Positions 1-5,680 of a stretch of DNA of 6,249 nt are shown one piece after another. Within the stretch, counting starts at the first letter, position 1; each line of letters begins with the position of its first letter. The stretch lies in contig DASXXT010000283.1 in NCBI GenBank assembly GCA_036502965.1, forward strand, positions 1 through 6,249, given 5' to 3'. Made by a program: the position numbers and the translations under genes. Under the pieces are notes generated by a model. It made no database searches. It saw only the letters and a list, made by a program, of their open reading frames with translations, and was not told where the DNA came from. This DNA is from Roseiarcus sp036502965. GTDB lineage: Bacteria > Pseudomonadota > Alphaproteobacteria > Rhizobiales > Beijerinckiaceae.

Positions 1-321
1 AGAATTACCGACTATAACGCCGGCATCGCGTCAAAGCCGAGACCCTGATGTTCCCCGGATCACAATTCCGCTCACAGTCCGAAGGGTCCAGCTCGCGGGC
101 TTGCTGGCGCCTCAAGCCCCCGCGAGACGCCACCGCCGGACCGGAACCTGGACGAGATCCATCGGGCCTGCGGCTCATCAGGAACGAGGCGGCTTGGAAG
201 CTCCAGTTCGCAAAGTTGCGCAAAAGAGCAGCCAAGGCCTTGAAATCACTCGCGCGCGTAAACTTGTGCGAGCGCGCCCGGTTCGCCGGCGTTCCTCCAA
301 GGCCCAGCCGTTACCCAGGTC
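1..321. other. Gene-free stretch at left edge
   Basis: I see no supportable gene here. Open frames exist on both strands (for example plus 48-371 and minus 5-235), but their translations are rich in Arg, Pro, Ala and Ser, have no recognisable domain and lack a convincing ribosome binding site, as expected of random GC-rich DNA. Plus frame 1 is open from the edge to a TGA at 46-48 (15 codons) and could be the tail of a gene lying to the left, but this is too short to judge. Two small symmetries are visible: the palindrome CAAGGCCTTG at 233-242, and CTCGC (249-253) facing GCGAG (268-272). The second lies about 50 bases beyond the glycosyltransferase stop and could contribute to termination of that minus-strand transcript, but no clear T-run follows it. 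Confidence 0.5.
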
Positions 322-1566
322 CTAGCGAAGGGCAGCCGGGCCAACCTTCTCCCGACCGCTATCAGGCTTAGGCGACAGAAGGCGCTCGTAAGTCGCAACG
401 TATTTGCGAGCCTCGTTCTCCCAGAGGAACTTCTCCGCCGAAAGGTTCGCCGCCGCCGCGGCCGAGCGCGCGCGCAAGGACTCGTCCTGCATCAAGTTGA
501 GGCACGCCTCAGCAAGCCCCGCGGGATCAGGCGACGGCGCATAGACTCCCGCATCGCCAAGGAGGCGCTGCGTCTCTCTGAGGGGATAGCATGCGGTCGG
601 AATTCCCAAGGCGCAATATTCGAACACCTTGTTCATGCTCATGAGTTCGTTGGCCTCATTGACCGGATCGGGGATGACGCCGATGTCGAACGCGCTGATA
701 TACGCAAGCAGCTTCTCGCCTTTGAGATAGCCGGAAAATAAAAGGAAATCCTCGACCTCGAGCGAGCGCGCGAGCGCGCGGACCAATTCGAGCGCTGGGC
801 CGGAGCCGACGACAATTGCGCGGAAGTCGCGGAATCCCTTAACTTTCACGAGATGGGCGACCGCGCGAACGAGATGGTCGACGCCGTCCTGCTCGTTGAT
901 GATTCCGAGATAACCGAGCAGGAACTTGCGCCCGCCATGCAAACCAGGCTCAGGCTCGACCCGATGGATCCGCTTGCGATCAGGGACGCCATAGACAACC
1001 TCGACTTGCGAGGGCGTTTTGCCGCCGCGGCTTAGGGCGATGTCTTTGAATGTCGCGTTGGCGGTGATGACGTGGTCCGCCATAACGTAGCTCATGCGCT
1101 CGAAAAACATGAGCGCCCGATAAAGGAAGCCTTTGCCGCCGAATTTGACGACAAACAGTTCCGGCGAGACATCGTGCTGATCGAAGATGAACTTCTTGCC
1201 CATGAGCTTGAATGGCAGAGCGGCGAGAAAGATGAGGTCTGGCGGATTGCAGGCCTGAATGATCGAAAAGCCGCGTTCGCGCCGAACCTTGAACAAGAGG
1301 CGGAATTCGTGGAACAGCGCGGTTGCATATTCGCGGAAGTAAGCAAGCGCGCCGCGCCCCTCGGCCGGCAGCGGATGCCGGTAGATCGCGATGTCATCGA
1401 TGAGTTCGAATGGCTTCGGAAAGTCGGCGTTCGTCGGACAGATCACCGACACTGTCCAGCCCGCGCGATTGAGGGCCTGAGCCTCCTGCCAAACCCGTCG
1501 ATCGAAGGGGACAGGCAAGTTTTCGACGACGATGACACAGGAGCGGGGTTGGCGCGCGGGCGGCAT
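322..1566 (-). CDS. GT4-family glycosyltransferase
   Basis: This 414-residue protein is a probable retaining glycosyltransferase of the GT-B fold, family GT4. It would act in the cytoplasm or at the inner membrane face and transfer a sugar from a nucleotide-sugar to a glycan acceptor. The N-terminal Rossmann domain opens with VIVVENLPVPFDRRVW (about residues 11-26), a start typical of this family, and continues with IFDQHDVSPELF (127-138). The C-terminal donor-binding domain has LGYLGIINEQDG (217-228), VVGSGP (252-257) and MNKVFEYCALGIP (311-323), where Lys313 and Glu316 match the usual nucleotide-sugar contacts. No signal peptide or clear membrane segment is seen. The ATG start is supported by GAAGG six bases upstream (1573-1577). 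The gene lies 97 bases downstream of ugd in the same direction, which suggests polysaccharide synthesis, possibly with a UDP-glucuronate-derived donor (inference). The exact donor and acceptor cannot be read from the sequence. That gap holds only a GC palindrome, GGCGCGCGCC at 1633-1642. Confidence 0.9.
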   Translation of the reverse strand: MPPARQPRSCVIVVENLPVPFDRRVWQEAQALNRAGWTVSVICPTNADFPKPFELIDDIAIYRHPLPAEGRGALAYFREYATALFHEFRLLFKVRRERGFSIIQACNPPDLIFLAALPFKLMGKKFIFDQHDVSPELFVVKFGGKGFLYRALMFFERMSYVMADHVITANATFKDIALSRGGKTPSQVEVVYGVPDRKRIHRVEPEPGLHGGRKFLLGYLGIINEQDGVDHLVRAVAHLVKVKGFRDFRAIVVGSGPALELVRALARSLEVEDFLLFSGYLKGEKLLAYISAFDIGVIPDPVNEANELMSMNKVFEYCALGIPTACYPLRETQRLLGDAGVYAPSPDPAGLAEACLNLMQDESLRARSAAAAANLSAEKFLWENEARKYVATYERLLSPKPDSGREKVGPAALR

Positions 1567-1663
1567 GGGCGACCTTCGGTTGTCCGGATTCGCGGCTTCG
1601 GTTAGGAACGGCGACCCCGTTCGCTCCGCCGCGGCGCGCGCCGAAATTGCATCGCGCCCCGCC

Positions 1664-2983
1664 TCAGCCCTCCCCGCCGAACCCCCGCCCGACGCAGACG
1701 TAACGAAATCCGAGCGCCTTCATCGTTTCGATCGGATAGATGTTGCGCAAATCGATGATGATAGGCGTGGTCAAGCTGACCTTGACCCGAGCGAGGTCGA
1801 GAGCGCGGAACTCGTCCCACTCGGTGACGATGACCGCCGCGTCCGCGCCCTTGAGGCAAGCGTAGGCGTTGTCCGCGAACTCGACGCCCGGAAGCAGCGG
1901 TTTTGCGGTTCGCACGCCCTCCGGATCGTAGGCGACAACGCGCGCGCCCGCTGCTTGCAGCTCGGGCAGGATGACAAGGCTCGGCGCGTCACGCATGTCG
2001 TCAGTTCTGGGCTTGTAAGTAAGGCCGAGCACAGCGATCCGTTTTCCGGCGACAGAACCGCCGCAGGCGGTGACGACCTTCGCCGCCATCGCCGTTTTTC
2101 GCTTATCGTTAACGTCGACCAGTGTCTCGACGAGCCGGATTGGCGCTTTGGCCTCGGCGGCGAGCTTGGTCAGCGCCAGCGTATCCTTGGGAAAGCAAGA
2201 ACCGCCGAAGCCTGGGCCGGGATTGAGAAACTTGCGGCCGATACGGTCGTCGAGGCCGATGCCGTGGGAGACGTCGAGAACATCAGCGCCGAGGCGCTCG
2301 CACAGGTCGGCGATTTCGTTGATGAAAGTCACTTTCATCGCCAGGAACACGTTAGCCGCATACTTGATCATCTCCGAGCTGCGACGCGATGTATAGACGA
2401 TCCGCCCGCCGTTGCGTTCGATGGGCCGGTAGATCTCCCGCATCACCTCGCGCCCGCGGTCGTCCTCGACCCCGATGACGACCCGGTCGGGCCGCTTGAA
2501 GTCCTCGATCGCCGCGCCCTCGCGCAGGAATTCCGGATTCGATACGACGGCGAATGAACCTTGAGGCGCGTGCTTGGCGATGATGCGCTCGACCTCGTCG
2601 CCTGCGCCGATCGGAACCGTGGATTTAACCACGACAACCGTGAAGTCTTCGATAATCTTGCCGATAGCGCGAGCCGCGTCGTGAACGAAATGCATGTCGG
2701 CCGAGCCGACCTCCGCCAGCGAGGGCGTTCCGACGGCGATGAAGATCGCCTGCGCCCCACTCCCCGCCTCTTTGAGACTGGTCGTGAACGAGAGTCGGCC
2801 CGCAGCTTGATTGGCGAGCGCCAACTCGCTCAAGCCCGGCTCGTAAATCGGAACTCGACCCTCTCGCAAACTCGCAACTTTGCTCTCGTCGACCTCGACA
2901 CAGACGACCTCATGGCCAAAATCAGCCAGACAGGCTCCCGAAACCAGCCCGACATAGCCCGCACCCACCATCACAATGCGCAT
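1664..2983 (-). CDS. ugd: UDP-glucose 6-dehydrogenase
   Basis: This cytoplasmic enzyme oxidises UDP-glucose to UDP-glucuronate with two NAD+, supplying the precursor of acidic exopolysaccharide, capsule and LPS sugars. With the chosen start it has 439 residues, the normal length for the bacterial family. The N-terminal NAD-binding domain begins MRIVMVGAGYVG with GAGYVG at 7-12. STVPIG lies at 121-126 and NPEFLREG at 149-156. Lys207 and Asn211 (in MIKYAANVF) and the nucleophile Cys263 in GFGGSCFPKD (with Lys266 and Asp267) complete the active site. The C-terminal UDP-binding domain contains LGLTYKPRTDDMRDAPS (319-335). The open frame extends 83 codons further upstream, but the family starts at MRIV, and GGGGG (2992-2996) sits eight bases before this ATG. 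An ATG five codons upstream (2998) and a TTG 22 codons upstream (3049), the latter behind a perfect GGAGG, are alternatives. It is probably the first gene of a ugd-glycosyltransferase unit. All key residues are present. Confidence 0.96.
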   Translation of the reverse strand: MRIVMVGAGYVGLVSGACLADFGHEVVCVEVDESKVASLREGRVPIYEPGLSELALANQAAGRLSFTTSLKEAGSGAQAIFIAVGTPSLAEVGSADMHFVHDAARAIGKIIEDFTVVVVKSTVPIGAGDEVERIIAKHAPQGSFAVVSNPEFLREGAAIEDFKRPDRVVIGVEDDRGREVMREIYRPIERNGGRIVYTSRRSSEMIKYAANVFLAMKVTFINEIADLCERLGADVLDVSHGIGLDDRIGRKFLNPGPGFGGSCFPKDTLALTKLAAEAKAPIRLVETLVDVNDKRKTAMAAKVVTACGGSVAGKRIAVLGLTYKPRTDDMRDAPSLVILPELQAAGARVVAYDPEGVRTAKPLLPGVEFADNAYACLKGADAAVIVTEWDEFRALDLARVKVSLTTPIIIDLRNIYPIETMKALGFRYVCVGRGFGGEG

Positions 2984-3014
2984 CGAATGAACCCCCATCC
3001 AATCGCCAGCATTA

Positions 3015-3040
3015 GCGCCGCCAAGGCGCCCTGGCGGCGC
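3015..3040. repeat. Perfect 9-bp GC stem-loop in ugd leader
   Basis: GCGCCGCCA at 3015-3023 is exactly complementary to TGGCGGCGC at 3032-3040, with an eight-base loop that itself contains the palindrome GGCGCC. It lies 31 bases before the ugd ATG on the ugd transcript. No T-run follows on either strand, so it is not an intrinsic terminator of the usual form. It may be a leader structure that affects ugd translation, or a protein-binding palindrome. The stem itself is seen directly; any role is inferred. Confidence 0.6.
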
Positions 3041-3193
3041 GACTACCAAAACAATTTCCTCCGGACGCCGGTATCGAGGGATCCATGCGGCATTCAAACC
3101 GTCATAGTCCACTCGGGCCGCGCTCGGGCGCGGAATTCGCTTGCCGCGGTCGTGCGACCCAGAGGGCCTTCGACCGACGGCGAAGCTCGGCGA

Positions 3194-3222
3194 TTGACCG
3201 GTCTTATACACGCCGATAAGCG
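3194..3222 (+). promoter_or_regulatory. Possible sigma-70 promoter of thrB-rnhA
   Basis: TTGACC (3194-3199) matches the -35 consensus at five of six positions. The best-spaced -10 at 17 bases, TAAGCG (3217-3222), is poor; GATAAG (3215-3220) at 15 bases is another choice. Either would place the transcription start some 40 bases before the thrB ATG, a sensible position in the 285-base divergent region (2984-3268). This region also holds a perfect six-base stem, CCGCGC (3118-3123) and GCGCGG (3128-3133), with a TCGG loop. I could not identify a convincing ugd promoter on the other strand. Confidence 0.35.
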
Positions 3223-3268
3223 GGTCCGCCACCGCTCTAATTCGATGGGCCGCTTCAACGGACGGGAC

Positions 3269-4234
3269 ATGGCTGTCTACACCGAAGTCTCGGATGATGC
3301 GCTGCGCGCCTTTCTAGCGCTTTACGACATCGGCGAAGCGACCTCGTTCAAGGGCATCGCCGAAGGGGTCGAGAACTCCAACTTCTTGCTGCGCACCGCC
3401 AGCGGCCAGCATATCCTTACCCTCTACGAGAAACGGATGAAAGCCGAGGACTTGCCGTTCTTCATCGCTCTGATGGAACATTTGGCGGAACGCGGCGTCA
3501 CTTGTCCTCAACCAGTGCGCAATCGCGCCGGCTCAGCGCTTAGTGAACTGGCGGGGCGCCCGGCGACAATTGTCACGTTCCTTGACGGAATATGGATTCG
3601 GCGACCCAACGTTCGCCATTGCGGCGAGGTCGGCGAGGCCTTGGCGCGGATGCACTTGGCCGGCGCCGACTTCCCGCTGAAGCGAGCCAACGCTCTGTCC
3701 CTCCAAGGCTGGCGGTCCCTGTTCCAAACGGCCGAGGCGCGCGCAAACGAGGTCGCGCCGCATCTGCGCGAGGAGAGCGCAGCGGAGCTCGATTTTCTTG
3801 AGACTCACTGGCCAAAGAACCTGCCGACCGGCGTCATCCATGCAGATCTGTTCAACGACAACGTGTTCTTCCTCGGCGAGAAACTCTCTGGCCTTATCGA
3901 CTTCTACTTCGCCTGCAACGACGCGCTCGCATACGATCTGGCGATCTGCCTCAGCGCCTGGTGTTTCGAACCCGACAACGCGTTCAACGTCTCCAAGGGG
4001 CGGGCGATGATCTCCGCGTATGAGCGGCTGCGGCCGCTTGCCGAGGCCGAGATCGAAGTGCTGCCGCTCCTGGCACGGGGCGCAGCGCTGCGATTTATGC
4101 TGACGCGGCTCGTCGACTGGCTCAACGTGCCGACGGGCGCGAAGGTCGCCCCGAAGAATCCGCTCGAATACCGCGACAAATTGCGCTTCCACCAACGTGT
4201 GAGGTCGGCCGCCGACTACGGTCTCATGCGGTGA
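3269..4234 (+). CDS. thrB: Homoserine kinase, APH-fold (type II)
   Basis: This cytoplasmic enzyme phosphorylates L-homoserine with ATP to O-phospho-L-homoserine, the step before threonine synthase. The 321-residue length is normal for the alphaproteobacterial and pseudomonad form, which belongs to the aminoglycoside phosphotransferase/choline kinase fold and not to the GHMP-kinase ThrB of E. coli. The start MAVYTEVSDDALRAFL and the segment SFKGIAEGVENSNFLL (26-41) are characteristic. The catalytic loop is HADLFNDNV (191-199) with catalytic Asp193 and Asn198. The metal-binding Asp211 lies in LIDFYFACNDALAYDLAI. The open frame runs far upstream across ugd in antisense, but only the stretch from 3269 resembles the family. 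An ATG eight codons earlier (3245) has no ribosome binding site, whereas GGA at 3260-3262 precedes the chosen ATG by six bases. Its stop overlaps the rnhA start in GTGA, indicating translational coupling. Confidence 0.96.
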   Translation: MAVYTEVSDDALRAFLALYDIGEATSFKGIAEGVENSNFLLRTASGQHILTLYEKRMKAEDLPFFIALMEHLAERGVTCPQPVRNRAGSALSELAGRPATIVTFLDGIWIRRPNVRHCGEVGEALARMHLAGADFPLKRANALSLQGWRSLFQTAEARANEVAPHLREESAAELDFLETHWPKNLPTGVIHADLFNDNVFFLGEKLSGLIDFYFACNDALAYDLAICLSAWCFEPDNAFNVSKGRAMISAYERLRPLAEAEIEVLPLLARGAALRFMLTRLVDWLNVPTGAKVAPKNPLEYRDKLRFHQRVRSAADYGLMR

Positions 4235-4695
4235 GCCAACGCGTCTCAATCTGGACCGACGGCGCCTGTTCCGGCAACCCCGGACCCGGCGGCTGGGGCG
4301 CTGTTCTGCGCTACGGCAGCCACGAAAAGGAGCTGAAGGGTGGCGAGGCGCTCACCACCAACAACCGCATGGAGCTCACCGCGGCGATCGAAGCGCTTCA
4401 GTCGTTGACCCGCTCGTGCGAGGTCGTCCTGCATACCGATTCGCAATATTTGCGCGGCGGAGTCACCGGCTGGATCGACCGCTGGACAAGCAACGGCTGG
4501 CGCACGGCGTCCAAAAAATCAGTCAAGAACGAGGACCTCTGGCGAGCCCTGGCCGCGGCTGCCGAGCGACACACGATTGAGTGGCGCTGGGTCAAGGGCC
4601 ACGCGGATGATGAACTGAATGTTCGCGCGGACAAATTGGCGCGAGAGGGCATGGCGCCATTTTTAGCCAGGCCGCCTGCGTCCAAACACGTTTGA
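4231..4695 (+). CDS. rnhA: Ribonuclease HI
   Basis: This protein cleaves the RNA strand of RNA-DNA hybrids, removing primers and R-loops in the cytoplasm. It has 154 residues, close to the E. coli enzyme (155). All catalytic residues are present at the same numbers as in E. coli: Asp10 in WTDGACSGNPGPGGWG, Glu48 in TNNRMELT, Asp70 in HTDSQYL, His124 in VKGHADD and Asp134 in RADKLA. The basic handle region (WRTASKKSVKNEDLW, about 90-104) is also present, so this is the full bacterial type I form. The start is a GTG that shares bases with the thrB stop. It is preferred because it puts Asp10 in register and the next in-frame ATG is at Met47, after the first catalytic residue. Any ribosome binding site is weak, so translation probably depends on coupling to thrB. 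The thrB-rnhA pairing is common in Rhizobiales (from memory), although the functions are unrelated. Confidence 0.97.
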   Translation: MSQRVSIWTDGACSGNPGPGGWGAVLRYGSHEKELKGGEALTTNNRMELTAAIEALQSLTRSCEVVLHTDSQYLRGGVTGWIDRWTSNGWRTASKKSVKNEDLWRALAAAAERHTIEWRWVKGHADDELNVRADKLAREGMAPFLARPPASKHV

Positions 4696-4723
4696 TCTGG
4701 TGGCTTCGCGTCCGATAGCGCGA

Positions 4724-4765
4724 CCGATTTTCAATCGATGACGCCGATTTTCCAAGACGAAAATC
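4724..4765 (+). terminator. Candidate terminator with repeated CCGATTTTC
   Basis: Just after rnhA, GATTTTC (4746-4752) is exactly complementary to GAAAATC (4759-4765) across a six-base loop, and a smaller stem, CGATT (4725-4729) and AATCG (4733-4737), precedes it. The nine-mer CCGATTTTC occurs twice, at 4724-4732 and 4744-4752, exactly 20 bases apart. The stems are AT-rich and no U-run follows, so this is a weak intrinsic terminator at best. The spacing of the direct repeats would also suit a protein-binding site or the remnant of a dispersed intergenic repeat. Position directly after the last gene of the operon is the main argument for termination. Confidence 0.35.
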
Positions 4766-4868
4766 CTTGAACCTTCATCTTCAGCCGCGACCGACTCTCC
4801 TGCCCAACACTGGGGCGACGCCTCGCCGGTTGCGCGTTATCGGCGAAGCCTGTGCCTTTGATTTAATG

Positions 4869-4897
4869 TTGACATAATTCTGTAAGATTACTTTAGT
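4869..4897 (+). promoter_or_regulatory. Sigma-70-type promoter upstream of small protein gene
   Basis: TTGACA (4869-4874) matches the -35 consensus perfectly. A 17-base spacer leads to TTTAGT (4892-4897), which matches TATAAT at four of six positions. The segment lies in an AT-rich patch within GC-rich DNA. Transcription would start near 4904 and give a leader of roughly 200 bases before the ATG at 5108. It is the clearest promoter in the window, though its target (the small protein or an RNA within the leader) is inferred. Confidence 0.6.
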
Positions 4898-4911
4898 GGG
4901 CGTTGCGCTGC

Positions 4912-4950
4912 CGCCAGTTAGTGAGAGGCGATTGGTTAGACTTACTGGCG
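4912..4950 (+). repeat. Stem-loop at start of predicted leader
   Basis: CGCCAGTTAGT (4912-4922) pairs with ACTTACTGGCG (4940-4950) at ten of eleven positions, with one T-T mismatch, across a 17-base loop. It begins only about eight bases after the transcription start predicted from the upstream promoter, so it would form the 5' end of the RNA. It could stabilise the transcript, act in regulation, or be an operator palindrome for a DNA-binding protein. No T-run follows, so it does not look like a terminator. Confidence 0.55.
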
Positions 4951-5004
4951 AGGCGAGGATTGCTGTCGAAACGGAAGAGAGCCAGATTTCACCGTCTCCT
5001 CGGC

Positions 5005-5025
5005 GCTTTTTAAGTTAAAGCTTTT
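5005..5025 (+). terminator. Weak terminator-like stem in leader
   Basis: GCTTT (5005-5009) pairs with AAAGC (5017-5021) across a seven-base loop, and TTTT (5022-5025) follows directly. A five-base, mostly A-T stem is weak, so it may be chance. If it works, it would end a short RNA of about 120 bases starting near 4904, or act as an attenuator before the small protein gene. Confidence 0.2.
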
Positions 5026-5107
5026 ACTCCCCGCTTACGAATTATTGGTAGTGCATAATCTAGGACGCGTAGCGCCGATGAAGACCCAGAACACTGGTGG
5101 CTGTACT

Positions 5108-5401
5108 ATGAACAAGGTTCTCGTTGGAGTTGTACCATCGGGCGAGTTTGATCGCGCCCGGGAGTGCATTTCTGAATTATCAAATTACAGCGACTATGAC
5201 GACTGGTTGGATAGCCGTTATGGCCGTTTCATGGGCCTATCGATAGCCGGCGCCGAGGCGACTCTGGAGACGGTCGCCCTGGAAGACTTCCTGAGCTGGT
5301 GCGTCGCGCGCCGTGTGCGTCCGAGCGAGGACGCGCTGGATGACTACGCCCAGCTGGCCTGGAGTCGCTCTCGCCGCGAACCCCTTTCGGCGGCTGGGTG
5401 A
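5108..5401 (+). CDS. Small acidic protein of unknown function
   Basis: I do not recognise a named family. From the ATG at 5108 the product has 97 residues. It begins MNKVLVGVVPSGEF, followed by a Tyr/Asp-rich segment, YSDYDDWLDSRYGRFMGLS (27-45), a short hydrophobic stretch, then LEDFLSWCVARRVRPSEDAL (58-77), which looks helical and ends in a basic tail. No signal peptide or membrane helix is apparent. This start is favoured by GGTGG (5096-5100) seven bases upstream. Other in-frame starts are ATG at 5078 (107 residues, GGA at twelve bases) and TTG at 5045 (118 residues). The codon use is GC-rich in the second half, as in a real gene, and the frame ends at TGA, 279 bases before the FeeM-like gene. 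The two genes are in the same direction but probably not tightly coupled. A role beside the acyltransferase is possible but unproven. Confidence 0.7.
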   Translation: MNKVLVGVVPSGEFDRARECISELSNYSDYDDWLDSRYGRFMGLSIAGAEATLETVALEDFLSWCVARRVRPSEDALDDYAQLAWSRSRREPLSAAG

Positions 5402-5573
5402 CGAGGCGGCTCAGCGGTTGGCCAAGGAACGGCGAACGGCCCGAAGAAAGCCGAGAACGACCTTGCGCTCGGTCGCCGTAGCCGCATAAAGTCCTTTCGC
5501 GGACTCCCCAGGAAGAAAGGCGGTTCCGAAAATTGCAAGGAACTGCGTGATGTGGTAAGCTTAATCACGATTT

Positions 5574-5598
5574 GGTAGAGTTCTATTAAATTTCTACC
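5574..5598 (+). repeat. GGTAGA/TCTACC inverted repeat
   Basis: GGTAGA (5574-5579) is exactly complementary to TCTACC (5593-5598) across a 13-base AT-rich spacer. A second symmetry, TACCC (5595-5599) and GGGTA (5604-5608), overlaps its right arm. It lies about 80-110 bases before the FeeM-like start, in AT-rich DNA where a promoter is expected; TTAATC (5561-5566) and TATTAA (5584-5589), 17 bases apart, are a poor candidate promoter that would overlap it. It may be an operator or an RNA stem. Confidence 0.4.
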
Positions 5599-5639
5599 CT
5601 AGCGGGTATAGCAATTTGATACGATCTATGGTGGTCTTA

Positions 5640-5672
5640 CTACCCTTAACAATTCGTTAGTGCGGTAGGGGG
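5640..5672 (+). promoter_or_regulatory. Nested stem-loop next to ribosome binding site
   Basis: CTACC (5640-5644) pairs with GGTAG (5664-5668). Inside it TAAC (5647-5650) pairs with GTTA (5656-5659) across a five-base loop. The outer right arm runs into the purine-rich GGGGG (5668-5672), which is the ribosome binding site of the FeeM-like gene, eight bases before its ATG. Folding would partly cover the first base of the site and crowd the rest. Regulation of translation by this structure is inference. Confidence 0.4.
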
Positions 5673-5680
5673 CAACTCAG

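Larger units (their letters stand above)
4696..5107. other. Long intergenic region and leader
   Basis: This stretch of about 410 bases has no convincing gene. In order it holds the repeat/terminator region after rnhA; a small GC stem, GGCGA (4814-4818) and TCGCC (4823-4827); an AT-rich patch with a good promoter (4869-4897); a strong stem-loop (4912-4950); and an AT-rich stem followed by TTTT (5005-5025). Nearer the next gene, CATAAT (5054-5059) looks like a -10 element but has no -35 partner; if used, it would start transcription around 5066. The AT-rich patches contrast with the uniformly GC-rich genes to the left. A small RNA gene is possible but nothing shows it directly. Confidence 0.5.
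5402..5680. other. Intergenic region before FeeM-like gene
   Basis: No gene is supported in these 279 bases. The first half is GC-rich and has a small perfect stem, AGTCC (5490-5494) and GGACT (5501-5505), which might mark the end of the small gene's transcript but has no T-run. The second half, from about 5540, is AT-rich and holds the GGTAG/CTACC repeats. A minus-strand frame at 5344-5568 overlaps the end of the small gene and shows no domain; I take it as chance. Confidence 0.5.

Noticed and set aside
58..77. Sequence resembling a lac operator or CRP site (TCACAATTCCGCTCACAG and its complement).
   Set aside because: The TGTGA-like halves are in direct, not inverted, orientation, and no gene nearby would be served by it; taken as coincidence.
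48..371. Plus-strand 107-codon open frame with a helical-looking segment EAAWKLQFAKLRKRAAKALKS near its middle.
   Set aside because: It overlaps the end of the glycosyltransferase gene in antisense, lacks a ribosome binding site, and the rest is Arg/Pro/Ser-rich filler typical of non-coding GC-rich DNA.
1532..2557. Plus-strand open frame of 341 codons antisense to ugd.
   Set aside because: Composition is rich in Arg, Asp and Ala with no recognisable domain, and it mirrors the codons of ugd; such antisense frames are common in GC-rich DNA.
2561..3268. A long plus-strand extension of the thrB frame reaching back across ugd, as if thrB were a 557-residue fusion.
   Set aside because: The extension is antisense to the well-supported ugd gene, has no domain, and the family start MAVYTEVSDDAL lies at 3269 with a usable ribosome binding site.
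3533..4249. Minus-strand open frame of 238 codons antisense to thrB.
   Set aside because: No domain or ribosome binding site is seen, and the opposite strand encodes a clear homoserine kinase with intact motifs.
4896..5018. A 40-codon GTG-initiated open frame within the predicted leader.
   Set aside because: Its start overlaps the predicted -10 element, it lacks a ribosome binding site and the translation shows no recognisable character; kept as leader RNA.
5344..5568. Minus-strand 74-codon open frame overlapping the end of the small gene.
   Set aside because: No domain and low-complexity Arg/Ser/Pro composition; the AT-rich, repeat-containing region upstream of it is better explained as control region of the FeeM-like gene.
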